In this document: one piece after another, positions 11,219-24,239 of the stretch
How positions within the stretch are numbered: the stretch's first letter is position 1
Layout of the letters: each line of letters starts with the position of its first letter
Assembly: GCA_026122225.1 (NCBI GenBank)
Contig: JANEZZ010001957.1
Coordinates: 1-64,000, forward strand
Length of the DNA stretch: 64,000 nucleotides
Direction of reading: 5' to 3'
From: Heloderma charlesbogerti
Taxonomy: Eukaryota; Chordata; Lepidosauria; Squamata; Helodermatidae
The notes under the pieces: generated by a model
Told to the model about the DNA's origin: nothing
What the model saw: only the letters and a program-made list of their open reading frames with translations
Databases searched by the model: none
Position numbers and translations under genes: made by a program

Positions 11219-12080
11219 TCAGTCATTCACCCGGAGTATTTTTCGTTCCCTTTCTTTCCCTCTTCTAACTCCTGGAAGTATGGATGAGAAAACTATCTGG
11301 GCCCCAAAGTTCTTGAGTTTCCTTCCCAAAGCTTCAAAGTCTGATGTGATTTCTTTGTAGCTCTGCTTGGCAGTATCATTTGTTCCCACATGGATGAGAA
11401 GAAAGGGATACCTGTCAGTGAGCTTTATGAGTGCAGGCAAGCTTTCAGTCACGTCTCTAATCCGTCCTCCCGGGAGACAACATACCTGGCGAGTCCACGG
11501 GTCTTTGTGACATACTTGGGTCTCGATGCCATGCAGCAAGGAGTCTCCCACTACTACCACTCTTCTCTTCTTGTTGTTGTGGGTCTGAGTTTCATCGCCT
11601 CTGTTTGACTGACCTTCAGCCTCTTGCTCACTCTCATGTAGGCTCTCCTGTGAGTCTTCCTCTGCAGGCTGTCCTCCAGTCTCATCCGCAAGTACCTGGA
11701 ATCGGTTCCACAGCTCCACTGCTTCCACTGGTGCAGAGTGGCGTCTAGTTCTTCTTCTCCTAACTGTCACCCTTTTCCAAGGAGTATCCTCTACTCCATT
11801 TTTCTTCACCTCAGCATTTCCCACTTCTGCCTCATCTTGCTGTTGCTGTTCAAGCTTCTGGTCTTCCCTTTGCTGCTGTAGTTCCCCCATTCTGTCCAAG
11901 AACTCTTCGTGTTCTCTTATTCCCCGAAGGGTTGACAGTCGCCGCTCCAGTCCACTTTTTCTTCCAGCAGCGTGATCAACTTGCACTTGTTGCCGGTGTA
12001 GGCCATGTTGTTCTCAGGCAAGAAAACAAACATTGCACACACCTTGCAGGTGACCACCACCGGAGAGTCTTGTCCTTCCA
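11219..12080 (-). pseudogene. CR1 ORF1 (zinc-finger-like N-terminus, SGNH/GDSL esterase domain)
   Basis: The minus-strand start near 12080 gives a Cys-rich N-terminus with CKVC. A one-base frame change near 11960 leads into a Glu/Gln-rich coiled-coil-like stretch. The esterase follows: VVVVGDSLLHGIE (GDSL block), CLPGGRI and LLIHVGTNDTAKQ (the GxND block). This is the known architecture of CR1 ORF1p, an RNA-binding esterase of the retrotransposon, so the enzyme is not a host lipase. The frame change makes it inactive as read. Confidence 0.85.
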
Positions 12081-12777
12081 TAGCCCCTTTTCCCTTTTTG
12101 TGTCTAGCTTTGTGATTGTTCTAGACTAGCCTGTGCTTGCTCCTCTACTCAGTAGAGGTTAAAAGCAGAGTCCCACTGGTGTGGAAGTGTATGTTACAAG
12201 ACAAATAAATGAAAAAAAGTTAGTTAAAAAATAAAATTAAATGAAAAAATTTAAAAAAATTAAAAAATGTTAGGGGCCTCCCCCTTGACATCCCCTCCCG
12301 AACTTCCCTGGCCAATTCCTGTTTGCTTCCCCTGTTCACTCACTCTGGTCGCTCTCTCTGTGGGAGCTTGCTTGCTTCAATTGGTAAAGTAGGGGAACTT
12401 GTGATGCAATAATATCACATCACACATTTTGCATTTCAAAGTGTTGCTGAGGAAGGGAGGAAATATGGGGCTGCTGGTTTTGATGACAGCCTTGCAGTTC
12501 CTGTAACGTCTCGTTCCAGCCTGAAGCTCAGAGGGAATGTTCTGCTTAGAGAACTGTTGTGCGAAAATTGTGAGGTGACTATATATAAGTCATAGAATAG
12601 CAATGGGAACTGTACCTAGTAATTCTGGTCATGATCTTGCTTCTTTCTTAACGTTCATATTAGTTTTCTGTGAAATGCTGGCTATGAACACTGGTCAAGT
12701 CACTCCCAAATCCAGAACTGTTACTGCCCCATATCAGCAGCTGCAAGCTATGGTTGGTGCTGGCTTTTTACCATAAA

Positions 12778-12975
12778 CATCTACATAGGAAGCTTCCTTA
12801 TGTTGACTCTGACCATCGGTAGGTACATCAAGCCCTGCATTGTCAACACTGACTGATAGCAGCTCTCCAGGGTTTCAGGCAAGAATCTTTCCTGGCCTTA
12901 CATGGAGATGCCAGGAATTGAACTTGGGACTTTCTGCATGCAAAGCATGTACTTTACCTCTGATTTCCAGCCCCT
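12778..12975 (-). mobile_element. tRNA-derived SINE (family S1)
   Basis: In reverse complement the head carries a B-box-like GTTCAATTCC and the body CTGAAACCCTGGAGAGCTGC. The tail near AAGGAAGCTTCCTATGT matches the copy at 54395-54590. The head is partly eroded. No intact tRNA can be folded from it. Confidence 0.75.
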
Positions 12976-13856
12976 TGCTTCCTTTTCCTTGCTTTCCCCT
13001 GTCATTTGGGCTCTCTTGCTTATTTGGTTACCTTCATTGATGTGTGTGTAGAGAGGTATGAATGGTGGTTGGATATGTCTAAGGTTCATAAAAAACACTA
13101 TAGTTTTTAATTGGGAGGAACTTCCTTGAGGATTTGAAATTGCAAGAGCTATTTTGGAGAGGGAAGGAGTTGGCAGAGGTTCAAAATCGGAATGGGGATT
13201 TTAAAAATGCTTAAAACTATTTCTGATTGGTTGACAAGTATGAACTAAAATTATTAAAATGTACATTAAAATATGTACGGGGGCTTACTAAGCTGGAATA
13301 TTTATGGAAAGTCGAGCTCACAAAGTTGTGTGGATGAATGAAATTCCTCTCCATTCCCTTTTGTTCTTCAGCTAGTTCCTCAAGAGTTGTTTCACCTTTC
13401 TGCTGGCAGGCTGCTGTACAGTCTGCTGAGTGTCATACTTGTTTTTCTTTCAGTTGTGACCTGCCTTTGTTAAATTTTAATCCTATTACTCTCTAAAAGC
13501 TTCAACGTGGCATCACTTGGCTTGATTTGCTAATTAGCTGGTGTTTACACAAGACTTAAGAAATAGAGGATATGTGCTGACTAAGACTGTAAGTTTTAGC
13601 TCTAGAATGCTTTATAAACTTTTAAAAAGTTATTTGCTTTTAATGACTTAGAATTAGCTATTCTATCTATCAAGAGTGATTTTTTAACTTGCATCCCCTA
13701 GAAACAACAGCAGGAGGGAGAATATCCCAAGATAGCCAAGATAAGCTTCCACTGACAATTCAAACAAAACAAAAGATGCAATTAAACTAATCTAGAACAA
13801 TTAAAACTTTAAAGCTGGGAAAAGGAGCTGCTCAAATAACATCTCTTAAGAAGATA

Positions 13857-13922
13857 ATGTGTGTGTACGCGCGTGCATGCGTCTGTATTTGTATATGTGT
13901 GTGTATGTGTATACATACACTG
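13857..13922. repeat. Alternating purine-pyrimidine (TG/CG/TA) tract
   Basis: Starts TGTGTGTACGCGCGTGCATG and runs into TATGTGTGTGTATGTGTATA. This is microsatellite-like and a candidate non-B DNA tract. Confidence 0.85.
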
Positions 13923-14304
13923 TGAAGGTAACTGGGCTCGTAAGGATCCATGTAGACCAGAATATTCATTCCTGGATTATACTGATGCAGTGGAAAAAAG
14001 GAGAAATGCCATTACACAGTGGCAGTGTATTGTCTTTTATTGATGCTGATGATAATTCTTCCTTACGGTTTTTCATATTTGCTTCTAACATTTCAATGGT
14101 TCTCTTATTTGAGTTTGATCTGCTTTGATATATTATATGATTTGTTCTGTAATTTTGTGCCTTGCCCTATCCCCGTATGTCCTTTTGTCACTAACTCAGC
14201 TGCTGCTGGTGTAGTTGTCATTGTCTTGTTATTGGATTTAAGTTTCATGATAGTACTGATGTTTTCTTTTATGGGGAGAAATCCTTGTTGCAGTAAAAAT
14301 GTTG

Positions 14305-14712
14305 TTTTAAATAGCTTGGGACCAGCTAGAGGTAATTATGAACCTGCTTGTGCCCTCATCTTCAGAGATGATGCAAATGGTGACTGGGAATTGGGCCTTT
14401 ACAGTGGTAGCATCTCAGTGGTAGCATACTCTCTCCAGATAGATTCACAAGTCATCTATGTGTATGTTTTTCATTTAGGTACCAGTTTAAGACCTTTTTA
14501 CTTATCAAAACTTGTTTTTGAAATGTGCTTCTGTTGTTTTACAGGATTTATTGGTTTTACTGACTACTTGTTGTTTGTATATTATCTGTGTTTAATAGTA
14601 ATTTCTGTTATTTTGTTAAAATTGTTCTAGTATTATAAGTTTGATTGTGAGCTGCTTCAGAGGCTTCTTTTTAGAAAGCAACATAAAAATTTGGAATGAA
14701 TAAATAATACGT
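14305..14712 (+). mobile_element. L2 LINE 3' fragment
   Basis: Contains a stretch reading like FKALNSLGP near its start (TTAAATAGCTTGGGACCAGC). It then has CCTTTACAGTGGTAGCATCT, the worn equivalent of the 'TTCTCTGCTGTGGCACC' block of other L2 copies, and ends in an AATAAATAAT tail. The hydrophobic 203-codon ORF at 14019-14630 is a by-product. Confidence 0.6.
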
Positions 14713-17394
14713 CAATACAGAAAGCATTTTGGCTAGCCTGTAGAAGAGATCAGATTTACAGTGGGCTGATTTCTGTCTCAGCAGAATTTCCAGTCTATTC
14801 AGCTACTCCAGTGCCAGGATCACATTTTTTGTATGAATTGTGCCAGGCCAAGATGGAAAGAAACATTAGAAAGAAAAAAAATGGTCTAGGCAAATGTGGT
14901 GCAATTTAAATCAATCAGTGGCACGAGACCACGTCACATGCTGTGTTCACTTTAGGACATCCCATGTGATGAAAGGTATTGACAAGCTAGCCCTTAAAAT
15001 AGTCTTATTGCCTTTACAGAAGTCCTATATGTCAGGTAAGCCTTTCTCTTTTCTTTCATAGGAGACTGTGGGGATGCTAGCCCAGTTACATTTTACATGC
15101 AGCGTTCAAGTGGCAGATTGGTGTGTCCATTTCTTCCAGCCACATGCCAGTTCACAGCAGACATTTTGTCTGCCTGTGGTGTTGTGTGACTGGGTACGTC
15201 TCTCCTTTTGCTTGTAGGACTTGCTTATATTGTTTTTTAAAATATATTCCCACCTCCCCTTTGGCAAAATCCACTTGCTTTCTTGATGGATTGACAGCGA
15301 ACCTGCCAGTGCAAGCAGCATCCCTTGGTAATTGCCTGCCTTATCCGTGGATTCTGGGGTAGACTATGCCTCGGGGAGGTTTGATGCATTCATTTGAAAG
15401 GAGCAACTATTTCTAGGGCATACTCTGAATCCATGAGTCTCTCTCTGGAGGATGATACTGATACTTCACTGTCAGACCCTATTTGTAAATAGTCCTCTCC
15501 CAAAGCAAAGCAAGTATGTTTTGATCATTCTTGTGTAGCAATTTGATTGGTGTTTAGTGTGACTGGTTCTTGCACCCTGGCTAGCAAGCAAACCCTGCTG
15601 TTCCCTTAGGAGGCCAACTTCTTCCTGGAGCGTACCTACACTATGCCTTTGAATAGCTGTGGTTAAGTCATCATGGTGCTTATCATAGGATAAGTGTAAT
15701 GTGCAGGCTCTGGAAGGCTAACTTTGGAAAAGTAAAGATGTTGAATCCTAACACCATAGATGCCTTAGGCCAACCTCAATTCCCTTTTTGGAAAATGTGG
15801 CTACCCACAAATGGCTTGGCCACTCCATTATAGAGATGTATAATCCCCCTCCCCTGGAAAATGGGAACAAATGCAGTACTTTTTTTTATTTATTTCTTTG
15901 CAGACCTCAAGGCACTTTGGTTTGCTCATAAAATTATAATTGAAATTAAAAACATTAAAAAGTAAACTCAGGAGATCTGTAATGTCTGAATGTAGGCAAC
16001 TTTTTTGGGTCCATGGGTGCATTTGGCAATTTAAGAAACTGTCTTGGGCACTACCTTCTTGGTGGCTGGATATGCTGCAGAAGAAAGCATCGATGTGTAG
16101 CTACCTGCTATCTTCATTTACTAAGAATGTCTCTGACCCTACCTATGGCCTTGAGGCATTCATGGGAAATTAAGATAGCAGCAGCTGGAGGTCCTCACTT
16201 TGGTTTGGAGCGATCCCAATGCTTCAAGAAAATTTGTTAATTTTTTTTAGAAGTGGGAGGGGTGGGACACTTCAGTGGGCACCAAGAAAGGTGTCCAAGG
16301 GTGCCCATGGGCATCGAGCTATACATAATACATTTTAAGTTTCTATTTTATGTCTGACCAGAGGGAACCTCAGCAAGTAGCCCCTGAAGCATCTGAATCA
16401 TTCTAGAAGCCACAAGAAGCAGAAAGAGATGGAGGCAGAGGAAGGCTGATGTACTGCACCTGTTCCTGTTCGAGAGCCATTGGCTTGGGTGGAGTTTAGG
16501 GAATTCTGGTCTGAAGGAAAAGCTATTGAGAGCTTATTTAGCTGGGGAAGACTTCCTTATCTATTAGGAATGGTAATCAAGCATATTTAATTTAAAAATC
16601 TTCCAGCAATCTCAACCTATTATTTGAAGAGTGCCATTTTTTCCTTTTTATAAATAATTCCCCGTAATAGACATCTTATTTTTTGTTCATTTTGAAAGGT
16701 TGTGTCTAGTGGTGGTGTAAATCCCATGTCTACGCCATAGGAATCAAGCTACTGAGTTTCTTTTAGGTATAAAGGGTTTATTTTGGTGGTTTTATAGCTG
16801 AGGCAGCCTTCCCTAATGGTGAAGTCTAATTGGGAACTTTATTAAAAACTGTGGTAATGAGGTCCATAGACCCAAGCCTCAAAGTTGTTGTAGTTTTTTT
16901 TAGAAAGGAACATAGGTGGGATAACCCATATGTTGTTCCATCTCATGTGGTGGCAGTGAAGGGTAATTTACAGTGTTTCTCTTATACATGGATTTTAGAA
17001 CGACATTTATTGACTGCTACAGCATTTAACCAGAACAAGTCCAGAAACACAGTACGCTATAGAACAAAACCCCAACTGCCAAGAATGCACATTTTCTTCA
17101 CTGTTATGGTATGGTGACTCTAGGCACATATTGGGAAATTGACCATCCCTAAATGTCTTATTATTTATTTCATTTCATTTCATTTCTATACCGCCCAATA
17201 GCTGAAGCTCTCTGGGCGGTTCACAAAAATTAAAACCAAAAAGCACACAGTAAAACAATATAAAACATAAAAACATTAAAAACCACAATATAACAATACA
17301 ACCAGAATAAAACCAGAGTGAAACCTAGCAGCAATGGAGAGATTTAAAATACAGATTTAAAACAGCAAAGCTAAAAGTCTGGAAAGCTAAAATG

Positions 17395-18555
17395 CTAAAA
17401 TGTCTGGGAAAATAAAAAGGTCTTCACCTGGCGCTGGAAGGAATACAATGTAGGTGCCAGGTGAACTTCACTAGGGAGCTCATTCCACAGCTGGGATGCC
17501 ACAGCAAAAAAGGTCCTCCTCCTAGTAGCCACCCGCCTCACTTCCTTTGGCAGGGGCTCATGGAGGAGGGCTGCTGAGGATGATCTCAAGTGTCTGGGCA
17601 GGCACATATGGGAGGAGGTGATCCTTCAGATAACCTGGCCCCAAGCCGTTAAGGGCTTTGAATGTTAAATTTAGCACTTTGAATTGGGCCCAGAAATGGA
17701 CTTGCAGCCAGTGCAGCTGGAAAAGTACTGGCGTAATATAAGCTAATTGGCCAGTCCCAGTTAACAATCTTGCTGCCCTATTTTGGACCAGCTGAAGTTT
17801 CTGGACCGTTTTCAAAGGCAGCCCCACGCATAACGCATTGCAGTAATCCAGACGAGAAGTTATCAGAGCATGGATAACTGTAGCAAGGCTATCTCTGTCC
17901 AGATAAGGGTGTAGTTTGTATACCAGCCTAAGCTGATAAAAAGTGCTCCATGCCACTGAGTTCACCTATGCCTCAAGTGACAGTTCTGGATCCAAGAGCA
18001 CCCCCAAACTACAAACCTGACCTTTTAGGGGGAGTGCAACCCCCTCCAGAACAGGTTGAATATTCTCTAGCTGGGCAGTTGAACTAACAGTACCTCCGTC
18101 TTGTCTGGATTGAGTTTCAGTTTATTGGTCCTCATCCAGTCCATTACAGTTCCCAGACATTGATTCAGAACAGCCGCTGCCTCACCTGGGTTTGATGAGA
18201 AAGAGAGGTAGAGCTGGGTGTCATCCACATATTAATGGCACCTCAGCCCACACCTCCGGATAACCTCCCCCAGCAGGGGAGATAAAATAGAGCCCTGTGG
18301 CACCCTATGGCATAGTTGCTGAGGGACAGAGCAATGATCCCCCAGCACCATCTTCTGGAATCGGTCATCCAAGTAGGAGTGGAACCACTGCAGTGCAGTG
18401 CCTCCGACTCCCAACCCAGACAACCTATCCAGAAGAATACCATGGTCGATGGTATCGAAAGCTGCTGAGAGGTCCAGGAGAATCAACAGGGCCACACTCC
18501 CCCTGTCCCTCTCCCGGCAGAAGTCATCCCACCGGGCAACCAAGGCAGTTTCCAT
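17395..18555 (-). pseudogene. L2 RT, C-terminal half, copy 1
   Basis: Fragments in order are LLDLSAAFDTIDHGILLDRL (first catalytic Asp), HRVPQGSILSPLLGEVIRR, then after an interruption SRLDYCNALCVGLPLKTVQK and LQLVQNRAARLLTGTG. The residues FNIYMKP expected after SPLL are deleted. The Y-V-D-D box (near 18222) follows an in-frame stop and lies outside the open stretches. The product is dead. Confidence 0.88.
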
Positions 18556-18593
18556 TCCAAAAACAGGCCTGAAGCCCGATTGAAATGGAGTGC

Positions 18594-19163
18594 CTAGAGC
18601 TGTCCTGTAACCACCTGCTCAAGCACCTTGCCCACGAAGGGGATGTTGGCCATTGGCCTATAATTGTTAACATCCTCTGGGTCCAGGTTAGGCTTTTTCA
18701 GGAGTGGTCTGATTACCGCCACTTTTAAAGAGGCTGGCACCACTCCCTCTCTCAAGGAGGAATTTACAACCTCCTGGACCCAGCCAGACATCCCCTCCTT
18801 GTTTGATTTAATAAGCCATGAAGGGCAAGGGTCAAGCACACAAGTGGTCGATTGGACTTGGCCAAGCACCTTGTCCGCATCCTCAGGCCTCAATAACTGA
18901 AACTCATCCAATAGAACTGGACCAGACAGTGCTCTGAACGCCTCTACCAATGGAACTGCATTAATCATGGTGTCCAATTCATGACGAATCTGAGCGACTT
19001 TATCTTCAAAGTGTTGTGCAAACTCATCACAGTGTGCAACTGAAGGTTCCAAAGTCTCTCTCCCTGGCCCAGAACATAACAGGCTGCGAATCACTTGGAA
19101 AAGCTCTGCTGGACAACACTGAGAAGATGCAATGCTGGTGGAAAAGAACTGTCTCTTTGCCAC
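18594..19163 (-). pseudogene. L2 linker and RT N-terminus, copy 1
   Basis: Reads AKRQFFSTSIASSQCCPAEL, then LLRPEDADKVLG, LKKPNLDPEDVNNYRPMANI and PFVGKVLEQVV. This is the L2 pre-RT linker and RT blocks 1-2. A frame change near 18595 separates it from the catalytic blocks. Confidence 0.88.
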
Positions 19164-19184
19164 CCTCGCTGCTACAGAGTAGGC

Positions 19185-19781
19185 TCAATAATGAACTCTA
19201 ACCTGTGTTTGGTCAGACTTGGCAGAAGTTTTCCTCCACCTGCGTTTTAGCCGTCTCCCCTCTTGCTTCATTGCCCTCAGCTCGGGTGTATACCAAGGAG
19301 CTGGCTGGGCTCTGCTCAGAGAGAGAGGGCATTTGGGCGCGATCGTGTCAACCACCCAAGTCATCTCTGCATTCCACAGAGCGACCTGGGCTTCTACAGG
19401 AGCACCAGCCATACCAGCAGGAAAAGTCCCCAGAGCCCTCTGGAATCCATCAGAATCCATTAGCCTCTGGGGGCGGACCATTTTAAAGAGGGGAAAGGCT
19501 GACAAGAGTCTAAACCTCAGCAGGAAGTGATCTGACCATGACAAAGGGACAGATGTTAATTCCTCCACTTTCAGATCACCATCCTCCTGCCCATTCGAGA
19601 AAACCAGATCAAGCGTGTGTCCTTTTACATGTGTTGGGCTGATGACATGTTGGGACAGCCCCATGGTTGTCATGGCAGCCATGAAGTCCTGAGCCACCCC
19701 GGATACAGCGGCCTCGGCATGGAAGTTGAGATCCCCCAGGAAGATCATCCTAGGGGTCCTCAACACCAAGCCCGAGACCAC
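19185..19781 (-). pseudogene. L2 endonuclease C-terminal part, copy 1
   Basis: FLGDLNFHAE carries the endonuclease Asp-Asn pair, followed by FMAAMTTMGLSQHVISPTHV, HTLDLVFSNGQ and the SDHFLL motif. The N-terminal half, with the catalytic Glu, is lost by 5' truncation. Confidence 0.88.
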
Positions 19782-20662
19782 TTATCAGTCAAACATAAAT
19801 TAGATCAATGTTTTTTATCATGAATGGAAGAAATAACTATGCCGGGAATCTTACAGAGAGGATTAAAGTAACATTTCCCCCCATGGCTTTAAAATTTCCA
19901 TATATTTTTCATCTCTTGTCTTCCTATCAAAGTTTTCCTATTGCATAGTTTTTAGAAATAATTTCAAGGGAATAAAGGCTTGGTAGCAATATATGAACAC
20001 CTTGTTTTAAACATTTTATTTATTATTCTAAATGAAAACTTGTCATAATCCAAAATATTTACATTTTTCAGAAAACAAAAGCAGTCTGGAGGGGCGGTAT
20101 GAATAAACACCTTTCCGCCCTGTGTTTTTTGTTTTTCCCCAAACTTTCACATCTCTAGAATGCTGAGCTGATAGTATGAGCTAACACCAACTGTCTTGTC
20201 AGTACTAAGATACAAGCAAGAGATTCTGGCACTACAGTTCATTCAGCTAGCTAGATATGCTTGATGCCTTAAATTTTGTCTAGCTAGGTGAACCAAATAT
20301 GGTGCCATATCGCAGTATTGCTTATGATTGCTTTATGATAGAAAGATTCAGTTGAATGTCCTGGGTTCTATGCCTGACTTTCTCTTCATTATGCCAGGTA
20401 TTCCAGGAATAATCTCTGCTTCATTTTATCTAGCTGCCATTGACGAAAGGTTGGAAGGGTACTATGGCAGGCTTAGCTTAACCCTTGATAGTTGTCGCTA
20501 TAATTTTTTCAGGTTTGCTGAGAAGAAGGATTCACTGACTCCCTGGTTAAGCACCTTCAATGAAAAGACTCTTATCTGTTTAGTTTTTTTTTCCCCATCT
20601 GCTCTTTCTTTGGCTATGGATAGCAGTTAGTTCAGCTTTATTTTACAATAGGACTTTGTGCA

Positions 20663-20690
20663 TTTGTGTGTGTGTGTGTGTGTGTGTGTA
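20663..20690. repeat. (TG)n microsatellite
   Basis: About 13 uninterrupted TG units after CATTTG. Confidence 0.95.
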
Positions 20691-21139
20691 ATTATTAACA
20701 TTGTACCCCAGCCTCTTTCCAGGCTTCATGTCTTCTGATGAACTGTCTAATTGCTTCAGCCTTGTCTCATACATCTTCCTTTCTAGCCAAGCCTTTTGTC
20801 ATCTTTATTGCTCTCTCCTGTACCCTCTCCACTTTGTCTAATATATGTTCCTTTATCCTGGAGGCAGACTGTGATGAAACCTCTTTATCAAGAAGCCTGC
20901 AGGTAGAAGATGCTAAAGGAGTTGTTCCTCATACTTAATTAATTTGATTGCATAATTGACCTTTTTTCAGTTTTTAGAGCTATTCGTCTTGATTACTTCT
21001 TATTTTGTTCTTGATTCCACCAAATAGTTACCCCTATGCCAGCCAGCCAGCCTGCCTGGGGAAGGAATATGTTATCTGTGGGATCTTGCTGTCTCCCTCT
21101 AGAGGCCAGCACATCTGTAAAACTTGGGCTTATTTAATG

Positions 21140-21249
21140 AAGGGTGCAATCCTATGCATGTTTAGACAGAGAAAAGGCCTACAACTCCCAGCATTCCCCA
21201 GTCTTGTAGGCCATTTCTCAATCTAAACAAGCAGAGGATTGCACCCTAA
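21140..21249. mobile_element. Short palindromic MITE (about 110 bp)
   Basis: Arms of about 44 bp. The left begins AGGGTGCAATCCTATGCATG; the right in reverse complement begins AGGGTGCAATCCTCTGCTTG, and both run through GTTTAGA to GGCCTACAA. There is no coding content and no clear target duplication. Confidence 0.75.
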
Positions 21250-22022
21250 GAGACTGAACTACAAGATTGTGTACTCTCAGCCCATCTCTTCTCTGCAACA
21301 GATTCCCCGCCTTCACCTTAATCTGGTTAAATGTTACATTGTCACCAGCACTACTTGTGGTTAACACCAACCAGCATTGCCTCTTAACCAGGAATTGAAA
21401 CCAGTAGTTAAAGTGAATGCTATCTGCTGTTAGACACATCTATTTGAATACCCCTTTCTGGAGATATGCTCACTGGTGCCCAAATTGTCCTATCATCGGT
21501 AATCCAGCTACTGTCCATACTTGCTTCAGTCTGCTGCCCTTCAGGCTTCAGCCCTTGAGCAGGCTATAGCATAAAGCAAAAGCCATCAGATCTAGCAACT
21601 AATCTCAGAGACATTAAGTAAGAAAACCCATGTTCGAGGTCTAGATTCACACATAGCCACCCATGGCTCTCATATAGCCTTGGTCCCTTCCCCTGAAGCA
21701 CTGTGTTGCCATTTCATTTATCTTTTACTTTTTTAACATTTGCTTTTTGGGAAAAGGTAGCAAATGTGCTTGTAGAAGGGATTTTCTGTTCTTTGAAAGC
21801 CATCTGGGACATCCCTCAGCATCCTCTTTAAAACATGCACAAAGTCAACTGTTGTGGTCTTCCTTTCTTCTGCCTCTTAGCTGAAACTTTACAATTAGAC
21901 AGGAGGTAGAATATATCTGGACAGGCTTCATTCATTTATTCAATATGTGAGTGCTACCTAGGGCAGGAAACTGACGTGATCTTCAGTTTTGAGGCACAGA
22001 TTTAGTAGAACATACTCAATGG

Positions 22023-22310
22023 TAGGGATGTGCAGATTTTATTAAATCCGTTCCATCTGTGTTTTGCAGATTGTCAAGCATCTTTCATTCTGTCATCTGT
22101 TCACTTGATGTAATAATTTTTAACCAGAATTTTGTTGTACTTGGCATTAATTTGCACTAGTGCAAATCCTCCCCCAAAGTGAAAAACTGGTCCACAAGTC
22201 TGTGGAATCTGCGTGACTCAGAAAAAGATGGTCTGCTGCGGAATCTGCAGGTCAGATTCAGAGAGATCCAAACTCATTTGATTCAACTGCGGATTTCTCT
22301 GACATTCCTA
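22023..22310. mobile_element. hAT-type MITE (288 bp)
   Basis: Termini are TAGGGATGTGCAGA and, in reverse complement, TAGGAATGTCAGAG. An 8 bp flanking duplication is present: CTCAATGG (22015-22022) and CTCAGGGG (22311-22318), 6 of 8. The interior is rich in complementary AATCTGCAG/CTGCGGAT-type words. There is no transposase. Confidence 0.7.
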
Positions 22311-24239
22311 CTCAGGGGTCTAGCTTTCTACTCTGCTGCCTCCTCTTTTTTTGCCTTGAGAAGTGGGGCATCTGTAAGAGTAAGCCGTGGAGCCAAACCT
22401 GTCCTTGCTTTTGCAGGAAGTAAACAAATGATCTTCTCCAAGGGTACCTTGAGGGAGGTGAGTAAGTTGCATCTGGAGACTGGAATTGGGCATAGCGCCT
22501 AATACTGAAAGTGCTAGCCTGTCTTATCCCCAAGACTCAATTCAGTTATCATAATTTTTAGGGTATCTTAAACAACTGCACCATCCATGGCTGGTGTTTT
22601 TTTTGCAAACTGTCATATAAATTCTGAAGTTTGGGCCTAGTAGTAAGAGGAGAGAAGCAGCTAATCCCTTTGAGATGTATTCATTCTACATTGTGTTAGT
22701 CCACTGGAAACCTACATTAGCTTACCAGAAACCTGCCTTTGGTACAAGATTTTGTGCAAACCCTACTGACTTTCTCCCTCTCTTTTTTATTCTCTCCCAG
22801 TACTTTATGTATACACTGGTCAAACATAAAGGTGATAAGCAGGAAGGTAACTTCATGCTAATAGGAAATGCTATGTTGAATTAATTTCAGTTGAACTGAA
22901 TCCTGTAGCTACAAAATCAGGATGGATAGTAGCTGGCCAGACAATATTACTCCTTTTCCCATGGGTTTCTAGCAAATGGAATGAGACCCCAGCATTTCCC
23001 CCCATGTGGTGGGCTGTAGATAGGCAGTTCATGCTTTGTGAGAAGGGAATTTCCTTTGTCACATCTTCTGCTGAGCACTGGAAGTGTGCATTTGCAGATT
23101 GGTTCAGAACTGTGTGAGTTGAAGAACCATACCAATTTGCAGCAATCTCAATTAAAAAAATATATCTTGAGGGAACAGCTTAAAAGCAGGTTATCCTACA
23201 TTTTATCTTTTGGTTGCAGTTATCCCAGAGAGAGGAAATTGAGTGAGAGCAGTAATTGGGGCAGTCAGATGAAATCCTAGTGTTGTCAACTGTGGATACA
23301 GCCTCTTGCTGTGACTTTACTACTGAGCTCTGTAGTTTCCTCTTGGTTGGGAAACTTGCAGATTGAAAAGATCTAGACAAGCCAGCGGTTTGTGGGATGA
23401 TTATGGGATACCAATCTATTCCTCATATATATTTTATGCATCTGTATGAAGGATTAGAGCAAATTCTTATGTGGTTGTGGTTTCGTATTTATCTTCTACG
23501 GTTTGTGCTGTTGGAAGCAGGCTGAATGGATAAAATAATTGTGTAGATTTGGGAAGTGGAAGCCATGGTAGGAATGTGTGTGCTGAAGTTTAACCTTATG
23601 ATTAACTGAAGACCCCTTTCTCCTGGTTGCTGCAGGCTGCTGGGGCAAAACCATAGGGCATGGCTGTTGCACCAAGGCTTGCCTCTGAGCTTCCCAAGGA
23701 GATTTAATTAGCCACTGTTGGGGAGACACTGCTGGGATCCTTGGTCAGATCTAACAAGGCAATTCCACTATCCTTAATTCCACTCTAGATTTAGAACCAT
23801 TAACAGGAACTGACCATCTGTTTCCATGAAAAGGTTGCCATGATAGTTTTAAAATGAGGGTTCCCACATTCAGGGTAGAAATGAAACCACACTAAAATTG
23901 AGCAATCCATGATGCAATTTTGCAGTTAAACAGGTTATTTTAAACCCCACATGGGAAAGTGTTGCCTAACCTCAGAGAACACTTTCCATGGAGTGTCGTA
24001 TGGAGCATTCCAATGACTTGAGTCAATGATCTAGCTGTGGAATTTCTTAAAGCTGGAATATAGTTTTAGTGGCCCTCAAATATGTTTATCAGTGGAGGAA
24101 GTTGGGGCCACTATAGATGTAGCGCTGGGCAGAAGGTGTTATGGTGGTGGGAGACGATGACATTGGGAGAGGGGAAGGCGATTGAGACACCTGCGAGCTC
24201 TATCCCCTTCTGCCTTCCAACCTCAGTAATTCTGGTGGC

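Larger units (their letters stand above)
8208..12130 (-). mobile_element. CR1 LINE, copy 1, near full length but rearranged
   Basis: The 3' end has the CR1-type tail repeat (ATAGAATCATAGAATCATAG on the + strand), followed by 3' UTR, RT, endonuclease and, further 5', an ORF1 with an esterase domain. Three lesions are visible: a 522 bp LTR insertion (8379-8900), loss of the catalytic FADD box, and a deletion of about 640 bp between endonuclease and RT. The 5' limit is approximate; an A/T-rich stretch at 12180-12270 could still be leader. Confidence 0.93.
17156..19783 (-). mobile_element. L2 LINE, copy 1, 5' truncated
   Basis: The 3' end on the + strand is a TTTATTTCATTTC repeat followed by CCGCCCAATAGCTGAAGCTC. 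Going 5' on the minus strand come the RT C-terminus, RT and the endonuclease C-terminal half, and the copy stops at about 19783 within the endonuclease. Its 3' kb closely resembles the fragment at 28455-29290. Confidence 0.93.

Noticed and set aside
11219..11986. GDSL-type esterase as a possible host enzyme
   Set aside because: It lies directly upstream of CR1 ORF2 on the same strand and has the known CR1 ORF1 layout.
14019..14630. 203-codon hydrophobic ORF resembling a membrane protein
   Set aside because: It runs across an L2 3' fragment and T-rich sequence, with no start context or conserved motif.
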